From: Sphingobacterium sp. lm-10
GTDB taxonomy: Bacteria; Bacteroidota; Bacteroidia; Sphingobacteriales; Sphingobacteriaceae
Assembly: GCF_023554555.1 (NCBI RefSeq)
Contig: NZ_JAMJWC010000004.1
Span: forward strand, 62,001-126,000
Reading direction: 5' to 3'
Length of the DNA stretch: 64,000 nt
The notes under the pieces were generated by a model. That model saw nothing but the letters and a program-made list of their open reading frames with translations, made no database searches and was not told the origin of the DNA. The translations under genes and the position numbers were made by a program. Every line of letters starts with the position of its first letter. Positions within the stretch are counted from its first letter, which is position 1. Positions 37,105 through 46,346 of this stretch are shown here, piece by piece.

Positions 37105-38889
37105 CTAGAAAGCGTACTTATTATCGTCTATCAATTTGCGTGCAATACGTTGGCGAGCTTCCTTCATGTTAAACGGCTCTGCTTTGGTAAAGCGCTTCAA
37201 TCCGACCAACATCATACGTAGCTCATCGCCTTCACCGAATGAGTTCAATGCTTCTTTACCAGCGACCGCCACCTTATCCAATACCGAATGAAGGTATACG
37301 CGTGCCATATCGTATGGTAATGCGGCAGCTTCTGCCCCTTTGGTATGGTGGATTTTCTCCACCCGTAACAATACAGACTCCGCTACATAGACGTATCCGA
37401 TAATGTCCGCGATGTTCATTAAAATTTCCTGCTCTTTTGACAAAGACATCATCAGTTTTTGTACCGCAGCTCCCGCCACCAATAGGCCTGCTTTTTTCAG
37501 GTTAGCGATGATTTTCTTCTCTGCTGCAAATGGTGTCGTGTCTTCTTCTCCGAAGTCTGGGATTGCCATCAATTCGTTGGCAACCGCGGTAGCTGGTCCC
37601 ATCAAATCGATTTCGCCCTTCATAGCGCGTTTCAAAAGCATATCTACAACCAGTAGGCGATTCACCTCATTGGTCCCCTCAAAAATCCGGTTGATCCTGG
37701 CATCGCGGTAGGCTCTTTCCATTGGTGCATCTGCCGAATAGCCCATACCACCATAGATCTGTACGCCTTCGTCTACAACATAGTCGAGCATCTCCGAACA
37801 CCACACTTTAATGATAGCACACTCGATAGCAAACTGCTCTACTGATTTCAATTTAGCCTTTGCTTCATCCATGCCATCGGCAATCAATGCATCGTAAGCA
37901 TCATCAATGTTTTGTCCAGCGCGGTATGCAGCACTCTCATTGGCATATAGCCGCGTGGCCATTTCTGCCAATTTGTAGCGAATAGCACCAAACTTAGAGA
38001 TCGGCAGATTGAACTGTACACGTTCGTTCGCATAGCGAATAGACGCATTAATAATGGAGCGCGACGAACCAATTGTTGCAGCACCCAATTTAATACGGCC
38101 AATATTCAGAATGTTTACCGCAATCTTAAACCCATTCTCCCGATCGGAAAGCATATTTTCAACCGGCACGGCACAATCATTGAAAAACACTTGTCGTGTA
38201 GAAGATCCTTTAATACCCAACTTATGCTCTTCGGGATTCATCGTGATGCCGCCGAATTCACGTTCCACAATAAAGGCTGTTAGGTTTTTATCGTCGTCCA
38301 CCTTGGCAAAAACAATAAAGACATCTGCAAAACCACCATTGGTAATCCACATCTTCTGCCCATTCAGGATATAGTGTGTGCCTTCTGGGTTTAATTTCGC
38401 AGATGTGCGTCCAGAATTAGCATCCGAACCAGAGTTTGGCTCTGTGAGGCAATAGGCAGCTTTCCATTCTCCGGTGGTCAATTTAGGAATGTATTTATCC
38501 TTTTGCGCATCATTACCATAGTACAGAATGGGCAAAGTACCAATACCAGTATGAGCAGAGAGTGCTACGGCAAAGCTATGGCCTCCACCAACCGCATCGG
38601 TTACTAACATGGAGGTATTGAAGTTTTTGCCAAATCCACCGTATTGTTCTGGAATAGATACACCAAGCATACCTAATTCTCCGGCCTTGTCTAGTAGCCC
38701 TTGCATTAGCCCCTCTTCTTGCTTATCGATACGATCCAGATTGTTCAAGACTTCTGCATCCAGGAAGTCCAAACAAGTCTGGCGGATCATTTTTGCTTCT
38801 TCATCAAATTCTTCCGGGATAAAAACATCTTGATAAGATGTTTCACGGATCACGAATTCTCCGCCCTTTATTGCTTTATTATTGCTCAT
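37105..38889 (-). CDS. Acyl-CoA dehydrogenase, long form
   Basis: The 594-residue flavoenzyme performs the first oxidation of fatty-acid beta-oxidation. The core contains CLTEPNSGSDANS, NGQKMWITNGGFADVF, and GGMGYSADAPMERAYRDARI followed by RIFEGTNEVNR with the catalytic Glu. About 170 additional C-terminal residues distinguish it from the 379-residue enzyme at 10608 and resemble the very-long-chain type subgroup common in Bacteroidota. Last gene of the minus-strand operon headed by the MarR regulator; it starts 27 bases after the thiolase stop. The gene runs into the terminator at 37033. Confidence 0.94.
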   Translation of the reverse strand: MSNNKAIKGGEFVIRETSYQDVFIPEEFDEEAKMIRQTCLDFLDAEVLNNLDRIDKQEEGLMQGLLDKAGELGMLGVSIPEQYGGFGKNFNTSMLVTDAVGGGHSFAVALSAHTGIGTLPILYYGNDAQKDKYIPKLTTGEWKAAYCLTEPNSGSDANSGRTSAKLNPEGTHYILNGQKMWITNGGFADVFIVFAKVDDDKNLTAFIVEREFGGITMNPEEHKLGIKGSSTRQVFFNDCAVPVENMLSDRENGFKIAVNILNIGRIKLGAATIGSSRSIINASIRYANERVQFNLPISKFGAIRYKLAEMATRLYANESAAYRAGQNIDDAYDALIADGMDEAKAKLKSVEQFAIECAIIKVWCSEMLDYVVDEGVQIYGGMGYSADAPMERAYRDARINRIFEGTNEVNRLLVVDMLLKRAMKGEIDLMGPATAVANELMAIPDFGEEDTTPFAAEKKIIANLKKAGLLVAGAAVQKLMMSLSKEQEILMNIADIIGYVYVAESVLLRVEKIHHTKGAEAAALPYDMARVYLHSVLDKVAVAGKEALNSFGEGDELRMMLVGLKRFTKAEPFNMKEARQRIARKLIDDNKYAF

Positions 38890-38916
38890 AGATTTATAAT
38901 TTACCTTTGGAACTTA

Positions 38917-40092
38917 TTAGGATAGCATTTCAAATATACCGGCAGCTCCTTGCCCCGAACCCACACACATCGTAACCATGCCATATTTATTTTGACGACG
39001 CTTCATTTCATGCAATACCTGCACGGTAAGCTTTGCTCCGGTACATCCGAGTGGATGTCCAAGTGCGATGGCACCTCCATTTACGTTAAGTTTGCTGGTA
39101 TCCAAACCTAGTTCACGGATGATCGCCAAAGACTGAGAAGAAAAAGCTTCGTTGAGCTCAATTAGGTCGATATCGTCTTGTTTTAAACCAGCCATTTTCA
39201 ACGCTTTCGGAATTGCCTCAATGGGACCAATTCCCATGATGCGCGGTGGAACTCCGGCTACGCCGTAGCTTACCATTCTTGCAATAGGTGCCACATTCAG
39301 CTCTTTTAGCTTCGCTTCAGAGACGACTAATACAAAGGCAGCACCATCTGAAGTTTGGGAAGAATTTCCTGCCGTCACGACGCCATCGGCTGCAAATACT
39401 GGCTTCAACTTATTCAACACCTCTAAAGAGGTATCTGCACGCGGGCCTTCATCGGTATCAACCACGTAATCCCGTGAAGCGATTTTATCGTCTTTCACGT
39501 AATTCTCCGTCACTTTAATAGGCACAATGCCATCTTTTAAATGACCGTTCTTGATCGCAGCTACTGCCTTCTGATGCGATTCCAGCGCAAAGACATCCTG
39601 ATCTTCACGAGAAACCTTATATTCTTTGGCAACTGCTTCCGCAGTTAATCCCATACCCCAGTACCAATCTGGGTTTTCTTTCGCGACCTTGGGGTTTGGC
39701 ACCAGTTTCCATCCGCCGAATGGCATACCAGACATGACCTCGACGCCTCCGGCAATAATACAATCGGCCATGCCAGATTTAATTTTGGCGACCGCTGTAG
39801 CAATCGTATCCAAGCCCGATGCACAATATCTGTTTACGGTAACTCCAGGGACTTTATCTGTGTTTAATCCCATTAGAGAAATCATCCGCCCAATGTTGAG
39901 TCCTTGCTCGGCTTCAGGTGTTGCATTACCCACAATCACATCGTCAATTTGCTCCACATCCAAATTAGGAATGGTAGACACCATGTGTTGGATTACTTCG
40001 CTAGCCAATTCGTCTGCGCGCATAAAACGGAATACGCCTCTCGGCGCTTTACCTACTGCGGTACGATACCCTGCTATAATATATGCTTCCAT
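38917..40092 (-). CDS. Acetyl-CoA C-acyltransferase (3-ketoacyl-CoA thiolase)
   Basis: The 391-residue thiolase cleaves 3-ketoacyl-CoA with CoA to acetyl-CoA and a shortened acyl-CoA. Acylated Cys90 is in NRYCASGLDTI; His346 in GHPLGCTGAK; and Cys376 in MVTMCVGSGQGAAG. All three catalytic residues are present, and VNGGAIALGHPLG is the family pattern. In the operon it lies between the bifunctional hydratase/dehydrogenase (40675) and the dehydrogenase (37105), which matches the order of beta-oxidation steps. Confidence 0.95.
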   Translation of the reverse strand: MEAYIIAGYRTAVGKAPRGVFRFMRADELASEVIQHMVSTIPNLDVEQIDDVIVGNATPEAEQGLNIGRMISLMGLNTDKVPGVTVNRYCASGLDTIATAVAKIKSGMADCIIAGGVEVMSGMPFGGWKLVPNPKVAKENPDWYWGMGLTAEAVAKEYKVSREDQDVFALESHQKAVAAIKNGHLKDGIVPIKVTENYVKDDKIASRDYVVDTDEGPRADTSLEVLNKLKPVFAADGVVTAGNSSQTSDGAAFVLVVSEAKLKELNVAPIARMVSYGVAGVPPRIMGIGPIEAIPKALKMAGLKQDDIDLIELNEAFSSQSLAIIRELGLDTSKLNVNGGAIALGHPLGCTGAKLTVQVLHEMKRRQNKYGMVTMCVGSGQGAAGIFEMLS

Positions 40093-40093
40093 G

Positions 40094-40231
40094 TTTTTTA
40101 GATTTGTGATGTGCGTATTGAGTAGTGAGATAGAAAGTTCGCTGAATCAATGAGCACCTCTATTTTTTAGATTTGTGATGTGCGTATCGAGTTGTGAGAT
40201 AGATAGTCCACTAAATCGATGAGCACCTCTG
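40094..40231. repeat. 69-bp tandem duplication upstream of the thiolase gene
   Basis: Two imperfect direct copies, 40094-40162 and 40163-40231, each starting TTTTTTAGATTTGTGATG and ending GAGCACCTCT. They fill the gap between the four-helix-bundle gene and the thiolase. A related fragment, TTTTAGATTTATTATGTGCG, stands before the bifunctional dehydrogenase start at about 43110-43129, so the unit seems to derive from a shared leader. Confidence 0.85.
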
Positions 40232-40238
40232 TTTTTAT

Positions 40239-40598
40239 TTATCCATTTTTTGCTTTCAATGTCTGCTGCAGTTTGTAGTACATTTTTTGAATTTCATCAA
40301 TTTTGTCTAATATTCCGTCCAATTCTAGCGCACATAGATTGAGGCTTTTCGCGATCATCAGTTGCGTTTGCAACTCATAGGCCGAACCATTGGCTATGCC
40401 CAAAAAATGAATAAATTCTCCATTTGTGTTTCGCCCTGCTCCCTCGGCAATATTGGAGGGTATAGAGACGCATGATCTGCGGATTTGCGAAGTCAAACCG
40501 AATCGCTCATCCGCTGGAAACTGCGAGGATATTTCGTAAACCGAAACACACAAGTCCAAGGCTTTATGCCATATTTTCAAGTCCTGAATTTTATGCAT
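40239..40598 (-). CDS. Four-helix-bundle protein (23S rRNA intervening-sequence family)
   Basis: The 119-residue protein begins HKIQDLKIWHKALDLCVSVY and carries QIRRSCVSIPSNIAEGAGR, the signature of the S23/IVP family first described from intervening sequences in 23S rRNA. It is predicted to form an antiparallel four-helix bundle that assembles into oligomers. Its function is unsettled. It is inserted within the fad operon, between the thiolase and the bifunctional enzyme, and borders a 69-bp duplication. These features suggest recent insertion rather than a role in beta-oxidation. Confidence 0.88.
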   Translation of the reverse strand: MHKIQDLKIWHKALDLCVSVYEISSQFPADERFGLTSQIRRSCVSIPSNIAEGAGRNTNGEFIHFLGIANGSAYELQTQLMIAKSLNLCALELDGILDKIDEIQKMYYKLQQTLKAKNG

Positions 40599-40674
40599 TT
40601 ATTTTTTGTTTTCGATAAACAAGATTACTGAAGATCCCTCTCTTATCTCAATACGCTGATCGCTCTACTTCAAT

Positions 40675-43101
40675 CTAATTCCTCAACGGCTTCCCTTTGG
40701 TCAACATATGCTGTATACGTTCCAAGGTCTTTCGCTCTCCACATAGTTCCAAGAAAGCTTTACGCTCTAAATCCAACAAATATTGCTCAGAAACCTCTGT
40801 TGGCGCCGATAGATCACCTCCACACATTACCCAGCCCAGCTTTTCGGAGATTTTTTTGTCGTGCTCCGATATGTAATTTCCGGCATGCATCGAAGCTGCT
40901 CCGGCGTATACTACGCCCAGTCCTTGTTTTCCCAGCACTTTAATATCCTTGCGCGGTGCCGGTTGCAGGTATCCTTCGTTCGCCAGTTCCAGCGCTTTTG
41001 CTTTGGCATCGGCCAATAGGCGTTTGCGATTCATCGTGATGGCGTATTTCCCTTGCTGCAAATAGCCCAACTCGTAGGCCTCTACAGCAGAGGTTGACAC
41101 CTTCGCCTGCCCGACCGTCAGAAAGCGATCTTTCAACGTGTTTTGCACGATCTGATCATCTTTGAATTCGTCCGAAGCGCGTAGCGCAAACTCTTTGGAG
41201 CCACCTCCACCTGGGATCACTCCAACGCCGAATTCTACCAAGCCCATGTAGGTTTCGGCATGAAGTTGTACAAAATCGGCATGCATGGAGAACTCACAGC
41301 CTCCACCCAGTGTAAGCTGAAATGGGGCCACCACCACTGGAATCGACGAATAACGGAGGCGCATGGCTGTATTTTGGAACATACGCACCGCCATATTCAG
41401 CTCATCGTAATCCTGCTCTACCGCCATCATGAAGATCATACCGATATTGGCACCGGCAGAGAAGTTTTTACCCTCATTGGTGATAACGAGGCCACGGTAC
41501 TCTTGCTCTGCCAAGTCGATCGCTTTATTGACCCCCTGAATAACATCGCCGCCGATAGTATTCATCTTTGTATGAAACTCACAGTTGATAATGCCATCGC
41601 CGAGATCCGTAATCGTAACGCCAGAGTTCTTCCAGATCGTTTGTTTATCACGAATATTATCCAATACGATTAAATCCTCGGCTCCCGGTATGGGTTGATA
41701 CGATTTGGATGCAATGTCATAGAAATTTTTGACGCCATCAATGACCTTGTAAAAGTGTTCATTGCCACCGTCCAGCATTTCGTGAACCCAAGAAGCCACC
41801 TCGCCCGACTGACCAGGCAACCGCTTCTCTTCGCTCTTAATCTTTTCAATGGTTTCGCGTACGCCTAATGCATCCCACACTTCGAATGGCCCCAACTCCC
41901 AGCCAAATCCGGCACGCATGGCATCGTCGATACGGTAGAAATCGTCTGTAATCTCTGGTACGCGATTGGACACGTATTCAAATAAAGGATAATGCATTGC
42001 GCGGAATAATTGAGCCGCCTTATCAGTACCTTGCTCGTAAACCTTCATCCTTTTGCGGATGTCCTCTACGGGCTTGGTCGCTTCCAGTGTGCTGGATTTT
42101 ACCTTTTGTTGTTCGCCGTATTCTAGTGTTTTCAGATTTAAGGATAATATGTTCGAATTTCCTTTATCGTCTTTTACCTTTTTATAGAAACCTTGTTTTG
42201 TCTTCTCTCCAAGCCATTTTTTCTCGGTCATCTGGCTGATATAGGAAGGCAATTCAAATACACCTTTGGCTTCATCATTCGGTGCATTTTCGGTTAGCCC
42301 ATTCGCTACATTTACTAAAGTATCCAAACCCACTACGTCGGCAGTGCGGAATGTCGCCGATTTTGGATGACCCATCGCAGGGCCTGTAAATTTGTCTACT
42401 TCTTCTACAGTAAGCTCCAGCGGGTCGACCAGATGCGTTAGTGCCAGCATAGAATACACCCCGATACGATTACCAATAAAAGCAGGCGTATCTTTACATA
42501 ATACGACGGTCTTACCCAATAGCTTGTCGCCAAAGTAGGTTAAGAAATCGATCACTGCAGGATCGGTATGTTTTGTAGGAATGATTTCGAAAAGTTCCAG
42601 ATAACGCGGTGGATTAAAGAAATGCGTACCACAAAAATTCTTTTTGAAATCATCGCTACGCCCTTCTGCCATCAAATTAATCGGAATTCCAGACGTATTG
42701 GAGGTAACTAATGTCCCTTCTTTACGGTGCTTCTCTACTTGATCGAATACCGATTTTTTGATGTCCAACCGTTCTACCACCACCTCAATTACCCAATCGT
42801 AGTGGGCAATATCTTTCATGTTGTCGTCGAAGTTTCCGGTTTTGATGCGGTTGGCATACCGCTTACTGTATATGGGAGAAGGATTTGTTTTGAGAGCCGT
42901 ATCTAAGGACGTGTTCACAATTCGATTGCGTACCGCTTTGCTTTCCAGGTTTAGTCCTTTCGACTCTTCCTGAGGCAGAAGCTCTTTTGGAACAATATCC
43001 AGTAAGAGCACTTCTACACCAATATTTGCAAAGTGGCATGCGATCCGCGAGCCCATTACGCCCGAACCTAACACGGCTACCTTTTTGATATTTCTTTTCA
43101 T
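40675..43101 (-). CDS. Bifunctional 3-hydroxyacyl-CoA dehydrogenase / enoyl-CoA hydratase
   Basis: The 808-residue protein contains an N-terminal NAD-binding 3-hydroxyacyl-CoA dehydrogenase domain (VAVLGSGVMGSRIACHFA, then VIEVVVERLDIKKSVF), two dehydrogenase C-terminal domains to about residue 480, and a C-terminal crotonase domain. The latter includes EGKNFSAGANIG, the hydratase Glu region LTLGGGCEFSMHADFVQLH and YMGLVEFGVGVIPGGGG. This is the reverse of the Escherichia coli FadB order, in which the hydratase comes first, but known in many Bacteroidota and archaea. It performs the two middle beta-oxidation steps. In the operon it follows the MarR gene. Confidence 0.93.
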   Translation of the reverse strand: MKRNIKKVAVLGSGVMGSRIACHFANIGVEVLLLDIVPKELLPQEESKGLNLESKAVRNRIVNTSLDTALKTNPSPIYSKRYANRIKTGNFDDNMKDIAHYDWVIEVVVERLDIKKSVFDQVEKHRKEGTLVTSNTSGIPINLMAEGRSDDFKKNFCGTHFFNPPRYLELFEIIPTKHTDPAVIDFLTYFGDKLLGKTVVLCKDTPAFIGNRIGVYSMLALTHLVDPLELTVEEVDKFTGPAMGHPKSATFRTADVVGLDTLVNVANGLTENAPNDEAKGVFELPSYISQMTEKKWLGEKTKQGFYKKVKDDKGNSNILSLNLKTLEYGEQQKVKSSTLEATKPVEDIRKRMKVYEQGTDKAAQLFRAMHYPLFEYVSNRVPEITDDFYRIDDAMRAGFGWELGPFEVWDALGVRETIEKIKSEEKRLPGQSGEVASWVHEMLDGGNEHFYKVIDGVKNFYDIASKSYQPIPGAEDLIVLDNIRDKQTIWKNSGVTITDLGDGIINCEFHTKMNTIGGDVIQGVNKAIDLAEQEYRGLVITNEGKNFSAGANIGMIFMMAVEQDYDELNMAVRMFQNTAMRLRYSSIPVVVAPFQLTLGGGCEFSMHADFVQLHAETYMGLVEFGVGVIPGGGGSKEFALRASDEFKDDQIVQNTLKDRFLTVGQAKVSTSAVEAYELGYLQQGKYAITMNRKRLLADAKAKALELANEGYLQPAPRKDIKVLGKQGLGVVYAGAASMHAGNYISEHDKKISEKLGWVMCGGDLSAPTEVSEQYLLDLERKAFLELCGERKTLERIQHMLTKGKPLRN

Positions 43102-43155
43102 ACCATCTTATTTTAGATTTATTATGTGCGTGCTACCGACGGTCGCCGGCAGACG

Positions 43156-43611
43156 CTAAACTTCTACTGTTGATTTCTCTGTATTTGGATCATATTTCGA
43201 AACGAGGTCATTGATCTTCGACAAGGTTTTTATCAGTTGCGCTCGATCCTTAGCGGAAAGCTCATCGTCCAAAAAATTGTTAAAATCGCGCACCACATTT
43301 TTGGCTATGTTTCTTTTCTCCACACCCAATTCGGTGAGGTACACCTTGACAGATCTTTTATCCGTCGTGCTGGCTTCCCTATAAATAAAGCCTAAAGACT
43401 CCAAATTGTTTAGCACGCGCGATAAGCTCGTTGTCTTTACTCCTGTGGAGTTCGCGATGTGCGATACGGGTGTACCATCCCGATGAATATTAATCAAGAT
43501 ATAACCGGCAGCCTGCGTGAATCCATGTTGAGCAGCAATTTGGTTATATTTATTAGCCAAATTTTGCCAGCAGGCCTTCAAAAAATAATCTATTGTGTTA
43601 CTTTGACTCAT
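43156..43611 (-). CDS. MarR-family transcriptional regulator
   Basis: The 151-residue protein has the winged helix-turn-helix of MarR regulators: YILINIHRDGTPVSHIA, STGVKTTSLSRVLNNLESLGFI as the recognition helix region, and YREASTTDKRSVKVYLTELG as the wing. N- and C-terminal helices should dimerise. It heads the minus-strand fad operon, 54 bases before the bifunctional enzyme, so it probably represses its own operon and responds to an acyl-CoA, as other fad-linked MarR or TetR regulators do. This link is inferred. Confidence 0.88.
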   Translation of the reverse strand: MSQSNTIDYFLKACWQNLANKYNQIAAQHGFTQAAGYILINIHRDGTPVSHIANSTGVKTTSLSRVLNNLESLGFIYREASTTDKRSVKVYLTELGVEKRNIAKNVVRDFNNFLDDELSAKDRAQLIKTLSKINDLVSKYDPNTEKSTVEV

Positions 43612-43659
43612 AATTAATTGCCTCTAATTGCTATGCCAGCATATCAAATTTAACAGATG

Positions 43660-43675
43660 TTTGGCACAATCCAAA
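43660..43675. promoter_or_regulatory. Possible MarR operator
   Basis: Inverted repeat TTTGG-N6-CCAAA, 50 bases upstream of the marR-type gene, in the divergent gap. It is a short candidate only. Confidence 0.3.
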
Positions 43676-43730
43676 ACTTTTGACAGCTTATTTGTAAAAA
43701 ATCGCACTACGCAATACGGGTAATATCATT

Positions 43731-43738
43731 TAACTTTG
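43731..43738 (+). promoter_or_regulatory. -7 promoter element of the IPNS-like oxygenase gene
   Basis: TAACTTTG matches TAnnTTTG and lies 22 bases before ATG 43760. The longer frame beginning at 43736 would start inside this element. Confidence 0.65.
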
Positions 43739-43759
43739 CTTATCATAAAAATATGTCGC

Positions 43760-44722
43760 ATGGCAGAAATAAACATACCTAGACTAGATTTGTTGCAGTA
43801 CACCGAAGGGGATGATGCGCAACGCAAACAGTTTTCGCAAGATATTGGTAAGGCATTTAACGAAACAGGATTCGTTACGATCGCTAACCATGGATTGAGC
43901 CAATCGTTGATTGACGAGCTTTATCAAGTGGTAAAAGACTTTTTTGACCTGCCAGAAGACGTGAAAAACGCTTATCAATTCCCGGAATTGGCTGGACAGC
44001 GAGGCTACACTTCTAAAGGCAAAGAAAAAGCGAAGGATGCTAACACGCCTGACCTGAAGGAATTCTGGCAACGCGGACAAACCATTGTAGGTGAAGAATA
44101 TTCAAAAGCAGACTTTCCTGATAATATTATCGTATCGGAATTGCCTCGTTTCAACGAAATCACGGCAGAGGTTTACAAACGACTGGAAGATGCTGGTAGA
44201 AACATCCTGCAAGCCATTGCGATATATCTAAACCTAGAAGAAGACTATTTTGAATCTTTTGTGATTAATGGAAATTCCATTCTTCGCGCAATACACTACT
44301 TCCCTATCGAAAATCCGGATGCCATCTCAGCGGATGCGGTACGCGCCGGAGCACATGAAGACATCAACCTTATTACCTTATTAATTGGTGCGAGTGCGGA
44401 TGGCCTAGAGGTGCTTACGAAAGACAATGAGTGGTTTCCAATCAAAGCTAAAGGAGAAGATATTGTCGTGAATGTGGGCGATATGCTACAACGCCTGACG
44501 AACAATAAACTGAAGTCGACTACCCACCGTGTGGTCAACCCGCCTCGCGAGCTGATGAAAACATCGCGGTATTCCGTTCCATTTTTCTTACATCCAAAAT
44601 CGAGCATGAGCTTGGCCAGTCTGGATACTACCATCTCGGACGAATATCCAAAATTGTATGAAGACTATACCGCTGGACAATACCTGGATGAAAGACTTCG
44701 GGAAATTGGCTTGAAAATGTAA
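43760..44722 (+). CDS. Isopenicillin N synthase-like Fe(II)/2-oxoglutarate oxygenase
   Basis: The 320-residue protein (ATG at 43760) opens with MAEINIPRLDLLQY and GFVTIANHGLS, typical DIOX_N. The iron ligands are HEDINLITLL (His, Asp) and the distal His in STTHRVVNPP, followed by RYSVPFFLHP with the Arg-x-Ser cosubstrate motif. The family includes flavonoid and gibberellin oxidases and amino-acid hydroxylases; the bacterial members are often uncharacterised, so the substrate cannot be named. It is divergent from the MarR gene and ends at a GC-rich terminator. Confidence 0.88.
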   Translation: MAEINIPRLDLLQYTEGDDAQRKQFSQDIGKAFNETGFVTIANHGLSQSLIDELYQVVKDFFDLPEDVKNAYQFPELAGQRGYTSKGKEKAKDANTPDLKEFWQRGQTIVGEEYSKADFPDNIIVSELPRFNEITAEVYKRLEDAGRNILQAIAIYLNLEEDYFESFVINGNSILRAIHYFPIENPDAISADAVRAGAHEDINLITLLIGASADGLEVLTKDNEWFPIKAKGEDIVVNVGDMLQRLTNNKLKSTTHRVVNPPRELMKTSRYSVPFFLHPKSSMSLASLDTTISDEYPKLYEDYTAGQYLDERLREIGLKM

Positions 44723-44730
44723 CTCGTATT

Positions 44731-44767
44731 GAGCTTGCCCTCAAGCCGGGCGGGCTCTTCCTTTTTT
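44731..44767 (+). terminator. Terminator of the oxygenase gene
   Basis: Stem GAGCTTGCCC / GGGCGGGCTC with two T-G wobble pairs and a 7-base loop, followed by a T-rich tract. Confidence 0.7.
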
Positions 44768-45208
44768 TCCGAAAAAAAGATCAGCAAAAACCACGAAGTG
44801 ATCAGCGAAGCTAAACTCGCCGCTGACCGTATTGGCACAACGTTCGTGCATCCTCGTACTATTGCCAATCCGCTGAGGCGGCATTTAAAGAAGATGAAAA
44901 GTTGGTGCAGCGTCATAAATTTGTAAGATCGCTTCACCAACGTCCTTCAGGCTCGCGACGATGTTTCCCTTAAAAAGCTATTTAATACCTATCCACTCAT
45001 GTCCTAGCGTTCTGGCTGCGGGCATCTGACCGAAAGTAAATCCGTTAAAAACAAAAATCTGATCGAGCGCAGTGAGTTCATTTTTGTTTAGGGTTTCTTT
45101 TGGGTAGATAGCAGTAAGGAATGCAGACTTGATTTTGCCAAACTTTTATCAAGAAAAGTTTGAGACCTTTCACATCTCAGATGGAAACAAAATTATAAAA
45201 TCGGGAGG
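44768..45208. other. Intergenic region without a supported gene
   Basis: About 440 bases. Only short open frames without signals occur. A perfect 9-bp hairpin CAAACTTTT-ATCAAG-AAAAGTTTG at 45139-45162 may serve the convergent YjbR gene. The remainder resembles degenerate intergenic DNA. Confidence 0.5.
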
Positions 45209-45574
45209 TTACTCCGCGTCTTGTATTTCTTCCTGCTGCTTCCTAGGCAGCCCACGATAAACCAGCTCGTAAGAATGATCAATCCACTCTTTGAGCAGAT
45301 GATCGCCCGCCTCTCGATTTGTAAATACGGTATTCCAATGCTTTTTATTCATATGGTAGCCCGGATACACCGTTTGTGAAAACGATTCGCGTAGCTCCAA
45401 TGCCAATGCCGGATCGCACTTCACATTAAAACTCAGTGCATCAATCTGATCTAGTCCGACCAGGAGGAAGATTTTTAACCCTACCTTGAACACTAAGGTA
45501 TCCGGCCCAAAAGGCATCTCTTCAGACACTCCTTTTTTTTGCAGGCAATAAAGACGTAAGCTCTCGATGTCCAT
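45209..45574 (-). CDS. MmcQ/YjbR family protein
   Basis: The 121-residue protein carries the YjbR/CyaY-like fold signatures: KKGVSEEMPFGPDTLVFKV at the start, then LSFNVKCDPALALELRES, and GYHMNKKHWNTVF in the middle with SYELVYRGLPRKQQ at the end. Members are proposed to bind DNA in a double-wing fashion; no activity is proven. It precedes the thioredoxin-like gene by 41 bases on the same strand and is probably cotranscribed with it. Confidence 0.9.
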   Translation of the reverse strand: MDIESLRLYCLQKKGVSEEMPFGPDTLVFKVGLKIFLLVGLDQIDALSFNVKCDPALALELRESFSQTVYPGYHMNKKHWNTVFTNREAGDHLLKEWIDHSYELVYRGLPRKQQEEIQDAE

Positions 45575-45615
45575 AAATATTGATCGCTATATGGTAGTCA
45601 ACGTTGTGATGGCTA

Positions 45616-46167
45616 TTATGTGAGTAAAGCCAGTAATTCGTCTTGTATAGCGACTCCTTTATCATCATTGTACCATTTCTGCAATGTTTCTTTGATATCT
45701 GAAAATGGACGGCTATCTGCTTTCATCGTTTCAAAGATACGTTGTAAAGGTTCTGGACGAGGGCCCCACACAGCTTTGTCGTGCCCAACCTCATTACGAA
45801 TAATTAGCTTGGGAATAGATTTACCACCATTCGTCAAATAATCATCAATCAAATAGGGTTCGCTATCGCGAAGTTGTATATCTAAGTCTATTTTTGGGTT
45901 ATCCTTTACCATCTGGTAAATCTGTGGTACAGAATGCGCGGCATCGCCACACCAAGGTTCTGTAATAACGATCCAGTGTTGCTCTTCTGTAATACCGTCT
46001 ACATAACGCTTCATGGCTTCGCTTGGTTCGAAACGTTTTATCCAACGGCTCATACGCGTCCAGTTCATCTTTGCATATTGCAGGTATTCCTCGTCTTTGT
46101 AACGTTCGTATTTTTCAGGTTGTGCAAGTATGTCACCAAAATGTATCAGGTACTCGTCAAAAGTCAT
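45616..46167 (-). CDS. Thioredoxin-fold family protein lacking the second active-site Cys
   Basis: The 183-residue protein matches the thioredoxin-like group that contains TEPWCGDAAHSVP at residues 70-81. The usual C-x-x-C is here Cys73-Gly-Asp-Ala, so only one thiol is present; it cannot act as an ordinary dithiol thioredoxin. The conserved cis-proline segment SIPKLII and the later VWGPRPEPLQRIF fit this group. No signal peptide is present, so it is cytoplasmic. Its role is unknown. The same single-Cys motif is, in my recollection, common among Bacteroidota relatives. Confidence 0.85.
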   Translation of the reverse strand: MTFDEYLIHFGDILAQPEKYERYKDEEYLQYAKMNWTRMSRWIKRFEPSEAMKRYVDGITEEQHWIVITEPWCGDAAHSVPQIYQMVKDNPKIDLDIQLRDSEPYLIDDYLTNGGKSIPKLIIRNEVGHDKAVWGPRPEPLQRIFETMKADSRPFSDIKETLQKWYNDDKGVAIQDELLALLT

Positions 46168-46251
46168 AAATCAATAATTTGGGGGCTAAATTACGCAATT
46201 TTATCCAGCGCACGTTCGGCTCATCGTGTCATAATTTCGCCATGGTATAGC

Positions 46252-46282
46252 TATGCATAATGCATAAAATGACAGGATGTCA
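46252..46282. promoter_or_regulatory. Palindromes upstream of dnaK
   Basis: TATGCAT-A-ATGCATA at 46252-46266 and TGACA-GGA-TGTCA at 46270-46282 are perfect inverted repeats, 120-150 bases before dnaK. They may bind a regulator of dnaK. No CIRCE element is seen. Confidence 0.35.
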
Positions 46283-46346
46283 CGCTAATTTGACATCAAC
46301 AAGACACATTGTACAGATTTATGACGTCTAGAATGCATTATCAACA

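Noticed and set aside
41260..41673. 137-residue open frame antisense to the bifunctional fad gene
   Set aside because: It lies wholly inside a well-supported gene on the other strand and has no signals or recognisable domains.
44729..44926. 65-residue open frame after the IPNS-like gene
   Set aside because: It begins at a TTG just before the terminator hairpin, runs through it, and has no coding signal or conserved pattern.
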